A DNA stretch of 64,000 nucleotides from Morella rubra. Its lineage: Eukaryota > Streptophyta > Magnoliopsida > Fagales > Myricaceae. Positions 38,601 to 50,600 of the stretch are shown here, piece after piece (within the stretch, counting starts at the first letter, position 1; each line of letters starts with the position of its first letter). Both the position numbers and the translations under genes were made by a program. The notes below the pieces were generated by a model that saw nothing but the letters and a program-made list of their open reading frames with translations, searched no databases and had not been told where the DNA came from. Location: NCBI GenBank assembly GCA_003952965.2, contig CM025854.1, forward strand, positions 22,645,813 to 22,709,812, in the 5' to 3' direction.

Positions 38601-39033
38601 GCTACTTTATGATCAAGACATGCCAATTGCTTGGCAGTGTTTGGTCCCTTCGTATAGAGTTATGGACAGTATGCTTATCTTATGTCCTAGAGCCCGGCTT
38701 CAAAACTGTTGGGCCAGTATCAGATGTGCTTCTTAGAGAAAAGATCATGACTTGCTAAACATTTTCAGGTTGAATTTGCCGGTGGGGCTTTGCGATGTGG
38801 CGAGTATGTGACAATACGCAAGGTTGGGGATGCGAGCCAAAAAGTAAGTTATGAACTAAGACAATTGCAGGGCCAATCCACTTTTCCAGTCTATGGATAA
38901 AAAAATACTCACTACCAACCATTTTTTGCAGGGTGGTGCTTCTGGTCCTCAGCAAATTCTCATTGAAGGCCCCTTGTGTGAGGATTACTATAAGATCCGT
39001 GATTATCTCTATTCACAATTTTTTTTGCTGTAA
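29697..39033 (+). CDS. CPSF2: Cleavage and polyadenylation specificity factor subunit 2 (CPSF100)
   Basis: A nuclear subunit of the mRNA 3'-end processing complex and partner of the CPSF73 endonuclease. Exons: 29697-29845, 30280-30448, 31500-31596, 32042-32168, 32444-32562, 33100-33194, 33335-33486, 33667-33724, 33798-33905, 34582-34837, 35194-35378, 36269-36361, 37155-37253, 37968-38099, 38221-38265, 38346-38513, 38769-38843, 38932-39033. All are in frame, 742 aa, against 739 recalled for Arabidopsis. N-terminal metallo-beta-lactamase fold (from [11 protein letters not shown]), beta-CASP region, a charged Glu/Lys stretch near [16 protein letters not shown], and a C-terminal dimer domain ending [16 protein letters not shown]. 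The zinc-binding HxHxDH motif of CPSF73 is replaced by SYSDTLHLG, so it is a non-catalytic paralogue as in other eukaryotes. The intron at 32563-33099 holds a decayed exon copy, and the exon at 33335 has a duplicated acceptor upstream. Confidence 0.96.
32836..32918 (+). pseudogene. Decayed duplicate of CPSF2 exon 5, 3' half
   Basis: The segment beginning CCTGCTGTTCTAATT resembles the end of exon 5 (from CCTGCTGTTCTGAT at about 32481), sharing CAATCAACCTT and GAATTTGG, at about 70% by eye with at least one single-base deletion. It follows a TTTCAG acceptor-like sequence. It breaks the frame and looks like a relic of a tandem exon duplication. Confidence 0.7.
33279..33356 (+). repeat. 54-bp duplication carrying a second copy of a CPSF2 splice acceptor
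   Basis: CAGTATTGGCCTGATAAAAGTT near 33279 repeats as CAGTATTGGTCTGATAAAAGTT at 33332, where it forms the true acceptor and start of the exon at 33335. Splicing to the upstream copy would reach an in-frame TGA after nine codons. Confidence 0.75.
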
Positions 39034-39630
39034 ATCTACATTTATCCTGCCCGTTTGGTTAATGATTAAGACGGGGAATTAGAAATACTTCCTCTAGGTG
39101 GAGAACAAAAACTTCTTAGTAATTAGGCAAGCGTAGTTTAAGCGCTCTTTTTGTAAACGTTTGTGTTTGTTTGGCAATCGTAAACATGTAAAATTATGCA
39201 CATGAGTATAGTTGGACTGAACAGATAGGCGTTCAGTTCTTTGTTTGACTAGGGGAAAGAAAGGGAGGCTGTAAGGCAACTAGGCCCACTACAATTTTCC
39301 TATTCTGCTCTCCGTGCAGTTTGGTCTCGCCTTGGTAAAGAATTACCATTACGGTTTGGATATGTGCTACTACGGAGGGGGTTTTCTGTTATTTCCTTCT
39401 TTTACTTAAAAAAAAGGGAAGAACAGGTAAAGAAAGGGGAATGGTGTGTCTTCTTGAAATTCGAAGGGTTTCCTGAATATTTTGGACTAAAAGACAGAAA
39501 ATTACCCTTTTTTGCTATCAAAATAATATTTCATTTGCAATTTGATCATAGACTAATCTTCTTGTTAATTAACCCTTTTAAACTAATTTTTTTTGTGTCC
39601 CTCGGTGAAAATCTAATCCTTAAATTTGTC
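39034..39630. other. CPSF2 3' flank
   Basis: Expected to carry the CPSF2 3'UTR. No gene or repeat is recognised before the duplicated block that starts at 39631. Confidence 0.5.
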
Positions 39631-40506
39631 AAATGTAGCTATTTTTTTTTGTCTGTTTTTTATTCACCTTTAAGTTAAGAACTTAACTAGGAGGTAAATT
39701 AGAAAGAAAAAAAAATAGTTTGAAATATTAAGAAGGCTAGTTTAGGAACCATTGGAAATTATAATATTAAATGCAATATTTAATATTTTATTTAATGCCT
39801 AATCCGAATTATTTAATGTTTTATTTTGATGTCATCTTCGAAGTATGGTTCCCTCCGTAGCTCCCAAAAGTAGTATTCTTTCACACTGAAACACAATTTG
39901 CAATTCCAAAAAAGGAGATAATTTGCAATTTTTCTATTCCAGCAGGATAAAAAAGGGGGGGGGGGGAGTTGCTGACTAAAAACTCCGTCAACTTTCACGG
40001 ATTTCCAGTTTCGAATCAACTCGTAACCGCATCACATTAAGCACCTAACTCACGGATAGAGATTTTTCTAATTTACTATTTTATTTAGAGTGAGACACAA
40101 AATGCATAGACTTTATTGTCTAGTAATTAATATAACTAATATTAAATTTTATATATGAATATTGTATTTTTTTAATCTCTATATTGGATAGTAATAAGTA
40201 CATTGCAAAGCATTTTGTTCAAAAGAAAAAAATCCCCTGCCAACAAAGAAAACAAAATATTTGTTGGGTCGTATTTTGTTTTTTCTTCCTTTTATTATGA
40301 GCATGAGATAAAAATATGAGAAATGAGAAAAATATACCGCGCGGACAGGGAATCGCACTCTCCGTATTACTCTTCAGTGCACAACAAACAAAGACCCTAG
40401 AAAACCCCTACCATTTCCTCCAATTTTCAATTCTCTTCCTGCCTAGCGCATTCGAACTCTTATTAATTTTGCCCAGCTCATTTCCTCAGTCAAAACTGTT
40501 TCCGTC
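39631..40506 (+). promoter_or_regulatory. Promoter/leader duplication, upstream copy
   Basis: This block begins AAATGTAGCTATTTTTTTT and ends in the leader-like CTCAGTCAAAACTGTTTCC plus GTC. It recurs directly as 40507-41367, which ends 21 bp before the start codon of the SLH gene. The copies align along their whole length with scattered substitutions and small indels. This copy has a run of about 12 G near 39956-39967 that the other lacks. Confidence 0.85.
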
Positions 40507-41367
40507 AAATGTAGCTATTTTTTTTTGTCTGTATTTTATTCACCTTTAAGTTAAGAACTTAACTTGGAGGTAAATTAGAAAAAAAAAAAGCAGTTTGAAA
40601 CATTAAGAAGGCTAGTTTAGGAACCACTGGAAATGAAAATATTAAATGCAATATTTAATCTTTTATTTAATGCCTAATCCGAATTATGTAATGTTTTATT
40701 TTGATGTCTATATCGTCGAAGTATGGTTCCCTCCTTAGCTTCCAAAAGTAGTATTTTTTCACACTAGAAACACAATTTGCAATTCCAATTATAAAAAGAA
40801 AAAAAAAGGAGATAATTTGCAATTATTCTATTAAAGGGAAAAATTGCTGACTGAAAACTCCGTCAACTTTCACGGATTTTCAGTTTCGAATGAACTCGAA
40901 ACCGCATCACATTTACATTTAAGCACCTAACTCACGGATAGATATTTTTCTAATTTGCTATTTTATTTGGAGAGACGGAGAGAAAGACACAAAATGCATA
41001 CACTTTTATTGTCTAAAAATTAATATAACTAATATTAAATATTAGTATAAATATTGTAACATACGTAATAAAAGTCTTTGCTGTTGGGTCGTCTGTCCAA
41101 CAAAGCAAAGCCAGAACAGAATATTTGTTGGGTGTATGTTTTTTTTTTTCTTCTTTTATTTTGAGCATGTGATAAAATATTAGAAATGAGAAAAACACAC
41201 CGCGCGGACAGGGAATAGCACTCTCCTGATTACTCTTCAGTGCACAACAAACAAAGACCCTAGAAAACCCCTACCATTTCCTCCAATTCAATTCTCTTCC
41301 TGCCTAGCGCATTCGAACTCTTATTAATTTTGCCCAGCTCATTTCCTCAGTCAAAACTGTTTCCGTC
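40507..41367 (+). promoter_or_regulatory. Promoter/leader duplication, gene-proximal copy
   Basis: Tandem partner of 39631-40506. The conserved GC-richer patch CCGCGCGGACAGGGAAT and the leader with CAACAAACAAAGACCCTAG occur in both copies. By position it supplies the core promoter and 5'UTR of the SLH-domain gene. No TATA box was assigned with confidence. Confidence 0.8.
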
Positions 41368-41388
41368 GTTCAAAGTTGGGATTTTCCT

Positions 41389-44300
41389 ATGGCTTCTGCG
41401 ACTGCCACATGGTCCCCGGGTTCTCTCCAGCTCCGACTGGCTCTGAATTGCAGGACATCCCCTGAAATTCTCGTCCGGATGCGGGTGGCGAAGTTGAGTC
41501 GTCGATTTCGATTGCTTTATGTAGCTCAAGATGAAGCGAGAAGTGGGAATGGATTGGGACGGCGTCGTGATGGGGCTTTGCGGGTCAGGTCGGATTCGAC
41601 TGTTGATGGGTTCTCCGGATGGTCCGAGACTGATGGTAAGGAGGAGCCTGTTGAGTCGCAGAGGAAGAAATGGTTTGAAGGTAACGATAGTTTTGGATGT
41701 GTTTTCGCTTTTAATCTGATCATCTCCGTTTGACTCCTCTGGAAGTCGGCATATTGATCCGAAAAATAAAGAAAAGTGGTTAAAGCATATGCTATACGCT
41801 TTTGAGTTTTGAGGTTTGCTTTCTGGAATCCAAATTGTGAAAAGCTTTGGATTTTTAATTTTTAATTTTTTGTTTTGGTTAATTTCCTGATGGTGTAATT
41901 GCTCTTGATCTGCTTTGACATTTTTGGTTATTATCGGCAGTTTGTGTGATCTACTGCTTGTCTCTTCGATTATGGAAACGGCAGAAAATACTTCCTTGTA
42001 TCGCTGCTTCTATTGTCTCTATGATCTATTTGTATGGATTGGAGATGATGTGGGTTTGGTAATCCAATGGTCAGTATTCTGAAAGTAGTGGTTAGAATAT
42101 ATCGATGATGGAGTTTATATTTTTTAATCTTTTCCTGCTTTCGGAAATCTTTGGTTTCCTATTATGGGCTAATTTAACACTTCAGAATAGCTTTCTTTCA
42201 GGGTTTTGTGGGAGCAGGAGTGGCTGGAGTCCTCCTTGTTTCAGGTCTAACATTTGCGGCATTGTCTTTGAGTAAACGATCAACAGTTCGAGTAAGGTTT
42301 CATGGTCCAGCTCTTCTAGTCTCAGTCACGATTGGCAGCTTTCATTTTTTTTCCCTGAATGATTGCCTTTTTATATTATTTACATCTGTATCACTCTTGG
42401 TGAAGAGAATCTTAGGTTTATAGGTGCTAGTGTCATTGCTGAGTCATGTCTGGGCTATTACTTTTTCCTGCCACAAGTCAATATCTCCATAGTGCAATGC
42501 CCAGAAAGAATGACCATTCTTTTAGTCTCGCTGGTCTCTGATGAACAGGATGACAACATAAAAGGTGGGAATGCTGATGGCAATGCGAAGCTGGAAGATA
42601 GTAGTCTTGAAGGTAGGACAGGTACAAATAAGGATTGTTCTTCATCTCCTGAATTTGATGAAACTCCCAGTGAAAGTGGAGTTGATAATGATTCTGATTG
42701 TGGGGCATCAGCAGTACAAGATGTTGAATACACATCTAAGGGTACTGATGCCGTTAAGGTTGCTTCCATTCAAGAAGGTTTACAACATGAACCAGCTTTT
42801 GATAACACGTCAGTTTCCCCTGAGACAGGCACAGTGTCACTTAATTCCCCTGAATCTGAGAATTTTGATGATACTTTTGAAGCTTCTAGATTTAACGATG
42901 TTGACAGTGACTCTCCCATTGGTAAACCAGATTTAAGTTCTGAACTTATAGAGAACCCGTTCAATGTCAAATCAACCAATTTGTTAGATTCTGAACCTAA
43001 TCCTTCAGAGTTTAACTCTGACCCTCAGGATGAAATGCATGGTTCAAGTGGGCATCAAAATTCTAATCTTTCTTTGGATTCTGCTATACACATTGACAAT
43101 GAGCCTGTGGCTCTGAAAATTTCCATTGATTCACAGCCAAAGGCAACTTTGGAGAATCAAGATTCACCTAATAATGATATAGAGCCTGTAGCCCCATCTT
43201 CAGCCAAAGAAAATCTTGACCTGAATGAGACACCACAGGTATTAGCTGAGAAGAATAATACATCCCCGTATGTTCTTAACTATAGTGAAAAGGCATCATT
43301 TGCAACTTCTCTGTCAGTGTCAGCCTATCTGTCTGCAAATGAGAAAAATGAAAACCATCACGATGAGGTGAATAGAAGCAGATCAGAATTACCGAAACCT
43401 GGGAATTTGTTCTCCTCCGCTGGTATTCCTGCCCCATCTGTAGTTTCTGCAGCTCTACAGGTGCTTCCTGGAAAGGTTTTGGTTCCAGCAGTTGTTGATC
43501 AGACTCAGGGTCAGGCATTGGCTGCACTACAAGTTCTAAAGGTACCTTTGTGCCCTCATTACATGTGCATACGATTGCATTATTTCGAAGCATCCACAAG
43601 GCTTTCATGCATTTCAAAAGTTGAATTCCTTAGTTATCTTTTCTCTTGTTAGCGGTTTTTGATCCTGTTCTCTTCATTGCCCATAGACTTGCATTTTCAT
43701 GCCTCTAGTTGATTTTCCTTGTCTCTAATGGTTTTATCAGAACTCTGTATCACTGTTTTTGCAGTGGAGAGAATGTCTTCCTCTTTGCATAGTGTTGTCT
43801 TTGCATAGTGTTGTTTTATTTAGAAAAGGAATGGAACTTGAACTTTTTCTGTTTGCCACAAGTCTAATATCCCTATGTGCAATGTGCTTTGAAATGAAAG
43901 AATACATAGGATTAACTTTTAGCATCCAGCTAGATGCAGTGGCTTTAATTTGGACCTTACTTCTATATGCTGATAAGGACTGGAGCTGTCATGCTTTCTC
44001 AGTGCATGGAGTGTGAACTTTATAGCTATTAGGACTGCCTAAAATTTTTAACATCGTTGTGCTTTTCAGGTCATTGAGGCTGATGTTCAACCTAGTGATC
44101 TATGCACCCGTCGTGAATATGCTCGTTGGTTGGTCTCTGCAAGCAGTTCTCTTTCAAGGTATAAAGTTCTCTCTGATTACTGTGATTGTAGTATGTATAT
44201 AGTGGAGAATCAGCATCTCACTAGCAATTACGATTGCTTATTTTTCTACAACTGTAAAATGAATGATTTTTCCATTCCCTGTAGGAATTCAATTTCTAAA

Positions 44301-46593
44301 GTATATCCTGCAATGTATATAGAGAACGTTTCTGAGCTTGCTTTTGATGACATCACACCCAATGACCCTGATTTTGCATCCATTCAAGGTGAGAGTTTGA
44401 TATTAAATTTGGTGCAATAATAGTCGTATAAGTCCTCCTGCCAATGACTTGAGCTTTCTTCATTGCTCATCATTTGCAATTACTATGGATTTTACAGGTT
44501 TGGCAGAAGCTGGACTTATTGCGAGCAAGCTTTCAAGACGAGATATGCTTTCTTCTTTAGATGAAGACAAGAGTCCATTCTACTTCTCACCAGAAAGGTG
44601 CTTACTGAGTTCCCATGTAACAGATCTGGGTCCTAGTTTTTCTAGATCATTTTTTGGATTGGAATGCTAACTGGCTTCTGAAGTATGGCATCTCCTGGTG
44701 GCATTATTTGGGATCTGTAATAAGGGGAATATTAACTTTTAACAGACCCTTTAGGCCGTTTTTTCCCAAGTAATTTCTTACACACAATGTTTGATAACCC
44801 AAACAGATGAATATGCTAGGTGTTTCAGATTGTGGGGAAGGTACATGTTTCAATTATTTTATATTTACCTTTGTTTTCTTCTATTTCCCTCTTGCAGGCC
44901 TCTATCGCGTCAAGATCTTGTGAGTTGGAAAATGGCCTTAGAAAAAAGACAGCTCCCAGAGGCTGACCGAAAGGTAGCTTGAATTGAAATTTGGGTGGAT
45001 ATTATTTCAACATATGCTGTTTCTAGTAGTAGGGAATATATTGTATTCATTAAAACTCTGTGTATGGACAGATGCTGCACCAAATTTCTGGTTTCATTGA
45101 CATTGATAAGATAAACCCAGATGCTTGTCCTGCACTCGTAGCTGACATATCTGCTGGAGAACATGGAATCATAGCTCTTTCATTTGGTGAGGTGTAGTCC
45201 CTTGCTACTGCTTTCGCAAAACTTTTATCTTCAATTTCATAAACAGTATGGTTTTTCTTATATTGGGATAGGTTACACGCGACTCTTTCAGCCTGATAAA
45301 CCAGTCACAAAAGCCCAGGCTGCTATTGCGCTTGCAACAGGTGAGGCTTCTGACATTGTAAGCGAGGAGCTGGCACGAATCGAAGCAGAATTAATGGCAG
45401 AAAATGCTGTTGCTGCGCATAGTGCTTTAGTGTCTGAAGTTGAGAAGGATATCAATGCAAGTTTTGAAAAGGAGCTTTCTCTGGAGAGGGAAAAGATTGA
45501 TGCTGTGGAGAAAATGGCTGAAGAGACAAAACGCGAATTGGAAAGATTAAGAGCTGTGAGAGAGGAAGATAATATTGCCTTAATGAAGGAACGCGCTTCT
45601 GTTGAATCAGAAATGGAAATTCTGTCAAGATTAAGGCATGATGTGGAGGAGCAGTTGCAGAGCCTAATGAGTAGCAAGGCTGAGATGTTGTTTGAAAAGG
45701 AAAGAACCAGCCAACTCCGAAAAGAGGCAGAAAATGAACACCAGGAGATTGCCCGCATACAATATGAGCTGGAGGTTGAGCGGAAAGCCTTATCTATGGC
45801 CAGGTACGAGAGCAATGTTCTATTTCTAAGGCGCAAGTATGTGTTGTTACATTCCAATGTTGACACCATACTTTGAAAGATAGTTTCTCATAGATCGGGC
45901 AAGTATTTGGTAGCTATGCTAATTCATGTAGCTAGAGAATATGTCCGTCAATCAACTTAAATGTGGAGATCAGCATAAAAATTGAAGTTTTCCATGCAGC
46001 ATCAATTGTAAAGATACTTTTATGTTACTAGGGATGTGACAGACTTAGTCGTTATCTATTTGTTTAGTTTCTTTATGAATTTGTTAGCTTCATCATCCAG
46101 GGCTTGGGCTGAAGACGAGGCAAAAAGAGCAAGAGAACAAGCAAAAGCCCTGGAAGATGCTAGATATCGCTGGGAGAGGCAGGGCATCAAAGTAGTTGTT
46201 GACGATGATCTTCGGGAAGAGACCACTGCTGGAGTTTCGTGGCTTAATGCTGGAGAGAAGTTCTCAGTTGAAGGAACTGTTAGCAGGGCCGAGAACTTGA
46301 TGGACAAGCTCAAGACCATGGCAATGGATTTAAGAGGGAAATCTAGAGATGTAGTTGATAAGATCATCCAGAAGATAGCCTTGTTAATATCAAGTTTGAG
46401 AGAATTTGCGGCCAAGGCTAGAAAACAAGCTGAAGAGGTACAGCATGCTGCCATTTCAAGGGCAACCAGATCAGCAAAAGAATTGCAACTGAGCACCGCA
46501 GAATTTAGCTTGGCCCTTAGGGAAGGGGCAAAGAGAGTTGCTGGGGATTGTAGGGAAGGAGTCGAGAAAATCACCCAGAGGTTCAAGACATGA
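41389..46593 (+). CDS. Plastid SLH-domain and coiled-coil protein (At5g23890-like)
   Basis: Exons: 41389-41680, 42191-42291, 42549-43541, 44070-44158, 44285-44388, 44498-44597, 44898-44973, 45072-45186, 45272-45803, 46101-46593, giving about 964 aa. The N-terminus is rich in Ser, Arg and Ala and poor in acids, as in chloroplast transit peptides. One glycine/alanine-rich membrane segment (GAGVAGVLLVSGLTFAAL) follows near residue 110. Then comes a long acidic, Ser/Asp/Glu-rich disordered stretch (about 132-462). An S-layer-homology-like region follows (LCTRREYARWLVSASSSLSR, FDDITPNDPDFASIQGLAEAG, RPLSRQDLVSWKMAL). Next are a heptad-like coiled coil (about 630-830) and a Lys/Ala-rich tail. Related Arabidopsis proteins are reported in chloroplast membranes; molecular function is not known to me. 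The exon 1/2 junction is uncertain: the best-looking acceptor (42201) breaks frame, while 42190 keeps it. Confidence 0.85.
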
Positions 46594-47652
46594 TCTCTTT
46601 CTCTCTTCAATAATTTTTTTGTTTTTTTGAAGTGATTGGCTGCTGAGAACTGCATGTAATTGTTTTTTTTCTTTCTTTCCCGTTGTCCTCTCTTTTTCCC
46701 ATGTTTGTATAAATGGGGGGATTTGGTCTTGTGCCTGAATTCTGGGATGTAGAAGAAACACCAGTAACAATAATTGATTGTGTCCAATTAGGAACATGGA
46801 AAAGCAAACAAGCAGAATGCTATTTCACTTTCATGATCATCATGCCATCGTGCTTGCTAGCAACAGCTTTTCGTCCCTTCTTCCATATTTGTATTATATT
46901 TTTGGTTTTTTCTTTTTTTCTAAGTCACGTTTCCATTAAGAAACCGAATAGAGTACAGGCCAAAGGTAGTAATGTTCACGTTTCCATGTTTATAATTTAT
47001 ATTTGCCCGTCGGAGGCTGATGCTTAAGCAAAGAGTCAGGTGGCTGGTAAAACATTCTGTCTGACACATGAGCCCTCACTTCCCACTGATTTTTATTATT
47101 CTGTAACTCTCCGAGAGTGCTAAACTTAGAAATTGCTTGTTTTTTCGTGATTTCAGTACCTTCCTCGTATATTGTTTGCTCCTACAGTTTCTCCCCTCTC
47201 TCTTTTTCCTTTCCCCAGAGAGTTGTGTACAAACCAAGAATGATCGAAGTAGCTCCAATAATACTGGATGCTTTCTCCAAGAAGTATTGCTAATTTATGA
47301 TAAATCGCGTCAGTGATCACAATCGAAGAGTCTCCTTCTACGACCAGGTTCTAAAGCCCAAGTGTGGTTGCTCCTGCAATGTCGTCTTGGAGATCACAGC
47401 TTTAGCTTTGGGCTTTGGCTTTGCCAATGCAGCTTCTTCTCTGCCTTCTTGGACAAAGAGGAGTCTTCTAATTAGTTCTTCTGCAACCCTACTTGTATAG
47501 TATAATTAAATACTTTTATAAAATTTGCTTAGGGCAAAAAAAAGGTACTTCAGAAAATTCATAACATCCCCGTGCGAAGTGCCGTTGGTTGAGTGTCAAA
47601 ACGACAAGGTCAGACCATCAAAACTTGACAGAAAGAGAAATCGAAGGAACTA
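46594..47652. other. SLH gene 3' flank and RUG3 upstream region
   Basis: No gene recognised. A short open frame at 47297-47500 has no domain I can name and is probably chance. Confidence 0.5.
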
Positions 47653-50600
47653 ATGTCCGTCGTACTACGCCACCGCAGTAGAACTCTCAGTCGCCACCTT
47701 TACTACTACTCCGCCTCCTCCTCCTCCTCGTCCACCAAAGTTCCCATTTTGTACAAACCAGAAGACAGTGAGAACGTCGCCGTGACTCTCCAGCTCCTTT
47801 CGTGGGGCAGAGGCGCCTCGGGCCAACTAGGCGGCGGCATCGAAGAGAACCGACTTTACCCAACTCCGGTGGCCAACCTCGTCGTCCCCCGATCATCCTT
47901 CGCTTTCTCCCCAACCCCAGGCCGCCTCCACTCCAACCCGGCAGACCCGAAGCCGTTTCTTAATGATGGAAAAGGACCTGTGGTGGAGGTGCAGGTGGGT
48001 GTTTCGTGCGGGCTCTTCCATTCGTCGTTGCTCGTCGATGGCAAGCTCTGGATTTGGGGCAAAGGCGATGGCGGCCGCCTCGGCTTCGGCCACGAGAATC
48101 CGGTGTTTGTGCCCACATTGAACCCTCATTTGGATTCTGTTAGGTCTGTTGCCCTTGGAGGACTGCATTCGGTTGCGCTCACCTCTGAAGGAGAGGTCTT
48201 CACCTGGTCTGTCCTAGTTCTACATTTATCTCTCAAAAAAAGCACACTCATTTGCTCAGAATCACTGTTGTCTTCAATTATTATTTTACTAATTTTCCAT
48301 TTGCATTTGGGCTGTTGGATCTAACATGCTTCACTGATAAGCCAATAAAACATGGTGATCAGTCCACTTGACATGGTTATGCATCCAATCTCACTAGAAG
48401 GAATTGAAATTGAGTAACTAGATAATGTTACAACGCAATGGCTGACAATTATTTGGAATAGGAAAGTTGCCTCTCATATTTAGTCAACCGGTTTAATTTT
48501 TTGAAATTATTTTAAAAGTACTTTATGATGCATCTACCTTATGGATCTATTCAAATTCGGAATGGCTGCATCCTGAAAGGGTCTGAAGTCCTATTACAAT
48601 GGTGGTTGCTTAGGAATTGCAAAAGACTGTATAAGCTAATATAGAGGCATCTCGAATCATCAATCTCAAATTGGATATTATTGAAGTTTGTTTTCTAATT
48701 ATAGGTCAACTAAATATGGTAAGCTAGAAAGTATAGGACTGGAATCTGCATTTTTGTTTATCTGACTGGGGGAGATAGGATATAGCATTATATTAGGTGA
48801 AATTGCTCTGGTTGGGACATTGGAGATGCTTTGAGCTTGAGATTGACGAATTACCAGTAGGGTGACGGAGTGGTAAAGGGAAGTATATTGTTACATACTG
48901 TAATCTGACTTTCTTTTCTTCTTGTTCACTGGCCCAAGTGGCAATACATTTAAAGCGGGGACCAGCCCTACAAGCTTATCCATAAAGTCCATATGAAAAA
49001 CAGAATTTCTTTAGGTACATTTATGCATGTTCTATCTCTTGGTTTTTTCTGCCCCAATATTATTATGTTCTTGTCAAAAAAATTTGAAATGTAGCATCCC
49101 TGCTAGATGTACTACAAAGTTTATGTGCTTGTTGATTGTTCTTAAATACTTGCAACAAAGATTTTGGTCAATGAAACTCAAAGAGAACATCTGATTCCAA
49201 ATATTGTTGGTGGAGCAGTAATATAGATTACTGACTCTCTTGTTGCTTGATCATTGAGTGATAGCTCATTGATATCTTCTTTTTATAAAGTAAATCGACT
49301 CTGGCTCAGGATGAATGCTGGCGGCATGCTTAACACATTGTTAATGGTTCAAATTTGTCCAGAATTTTGGTAGAAAAGGAAAGGAATAATGTCAATTTTG
49401 TATCCTTCTGTTCAAGGATCTATGAATGCTTCATTTTAGTGCTGTAAATGTATGTGTTGCAGCACTGCAACTGATTTGAATATATTGTGCTTCAACTGGC
49501 TACTATTAAATTTGCACTCTCTGTTGGTCATAGCTGCATTTGGTTACTCAATTCATATGTTCATTTGGTCTTCATAACTTGATGGTTTACATTAAAATTG
49601 AAGTTTGCAGGGGTTATGGTGGTTTTGGTGCTCTTGGACATTCTGTTTATCATAGGGAACTATACCCTCGATTGGTGGAAGGTTCCTGGAGTGGCAAAAT
49701 ACGTCATATTGCGACTAGTGGGACGCATACTGCTGCTATCACAGAATCAGGTTTTTTAAAACTTCCTTTGGTTTCCTACCAGTAGCTATTGGATATGTGT
49801 GTCTCCATTCAGTTTTAGTGTTTGTGGTTTTGGCGTGATGTAAGGGGGGGATTACCAATTTTTTATTTTTTCATGGGTGAGAACTTTGCCTTATAACTAT
49901 TTGTCATTTAATATGTCTAACTTTTCATTTCTCTGTATTATACTCATTGGACTTAGGTGAACTTTATACTTGGGGTAGAGATGAAGGGGATGGTAGATTG
50001 GGCCTTGGTCCTGGCAAGGGCCCAAATGAAGGAGGCGGACTCAGTATACCTTCCAAAGTTAAAGAACTACCTATGTCTGTGGCTGCTGTTTCCTGTGGAG
50101 GATTTTTCACAATGGTGTTGACGGAGCAGGGGCAACTTTGGAATTGGGGAGGTAAGAATATCAGTTTTTTTTTTTTTTTAGCATAGTTTCATTTTCCGAT
50201 GGCAATTCTATTGTTTTGTTATAGAAGTAGTGAAATAGTAAACTGAAAAGGAGTGATCTCATGTCCCAACCATAGTCATTGCTAGATAGCATTTGTACAA
50301 TATTGTCATCCTTAAAAGTTTACATTTTCTGGACCTGCTTTCTGACAACCCCACTATTTTTTTAATCTTCTAGTTTTGCCAAAGATGAAAAAATAATGGT
50401 ATGCAAGACTGAAAAGAACTGATCTGATTATGAAATGACTAGATAGAAACTGCAAAAAATTATGCCAGCCTTAATTAGTTGTGGCAAAAGAGTGGTAGGT
50501 AATGATGAAATCTTACATTCGTCTCTTTTTTTTTGGTGATAAATACATTTTTCACTCATAAACTATATTGGAGTTTGACACATTGCACCTTAAACTACCC

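Noticed and set aside
45288..46787. Long minus-strand frames opposite the SLH gene (45288-45869, 46056-46787)
   Set aside because: They are shadows of real plus-strand coding exons whose Glu/Lys/Ala-rich codons leave the opposite strand open.
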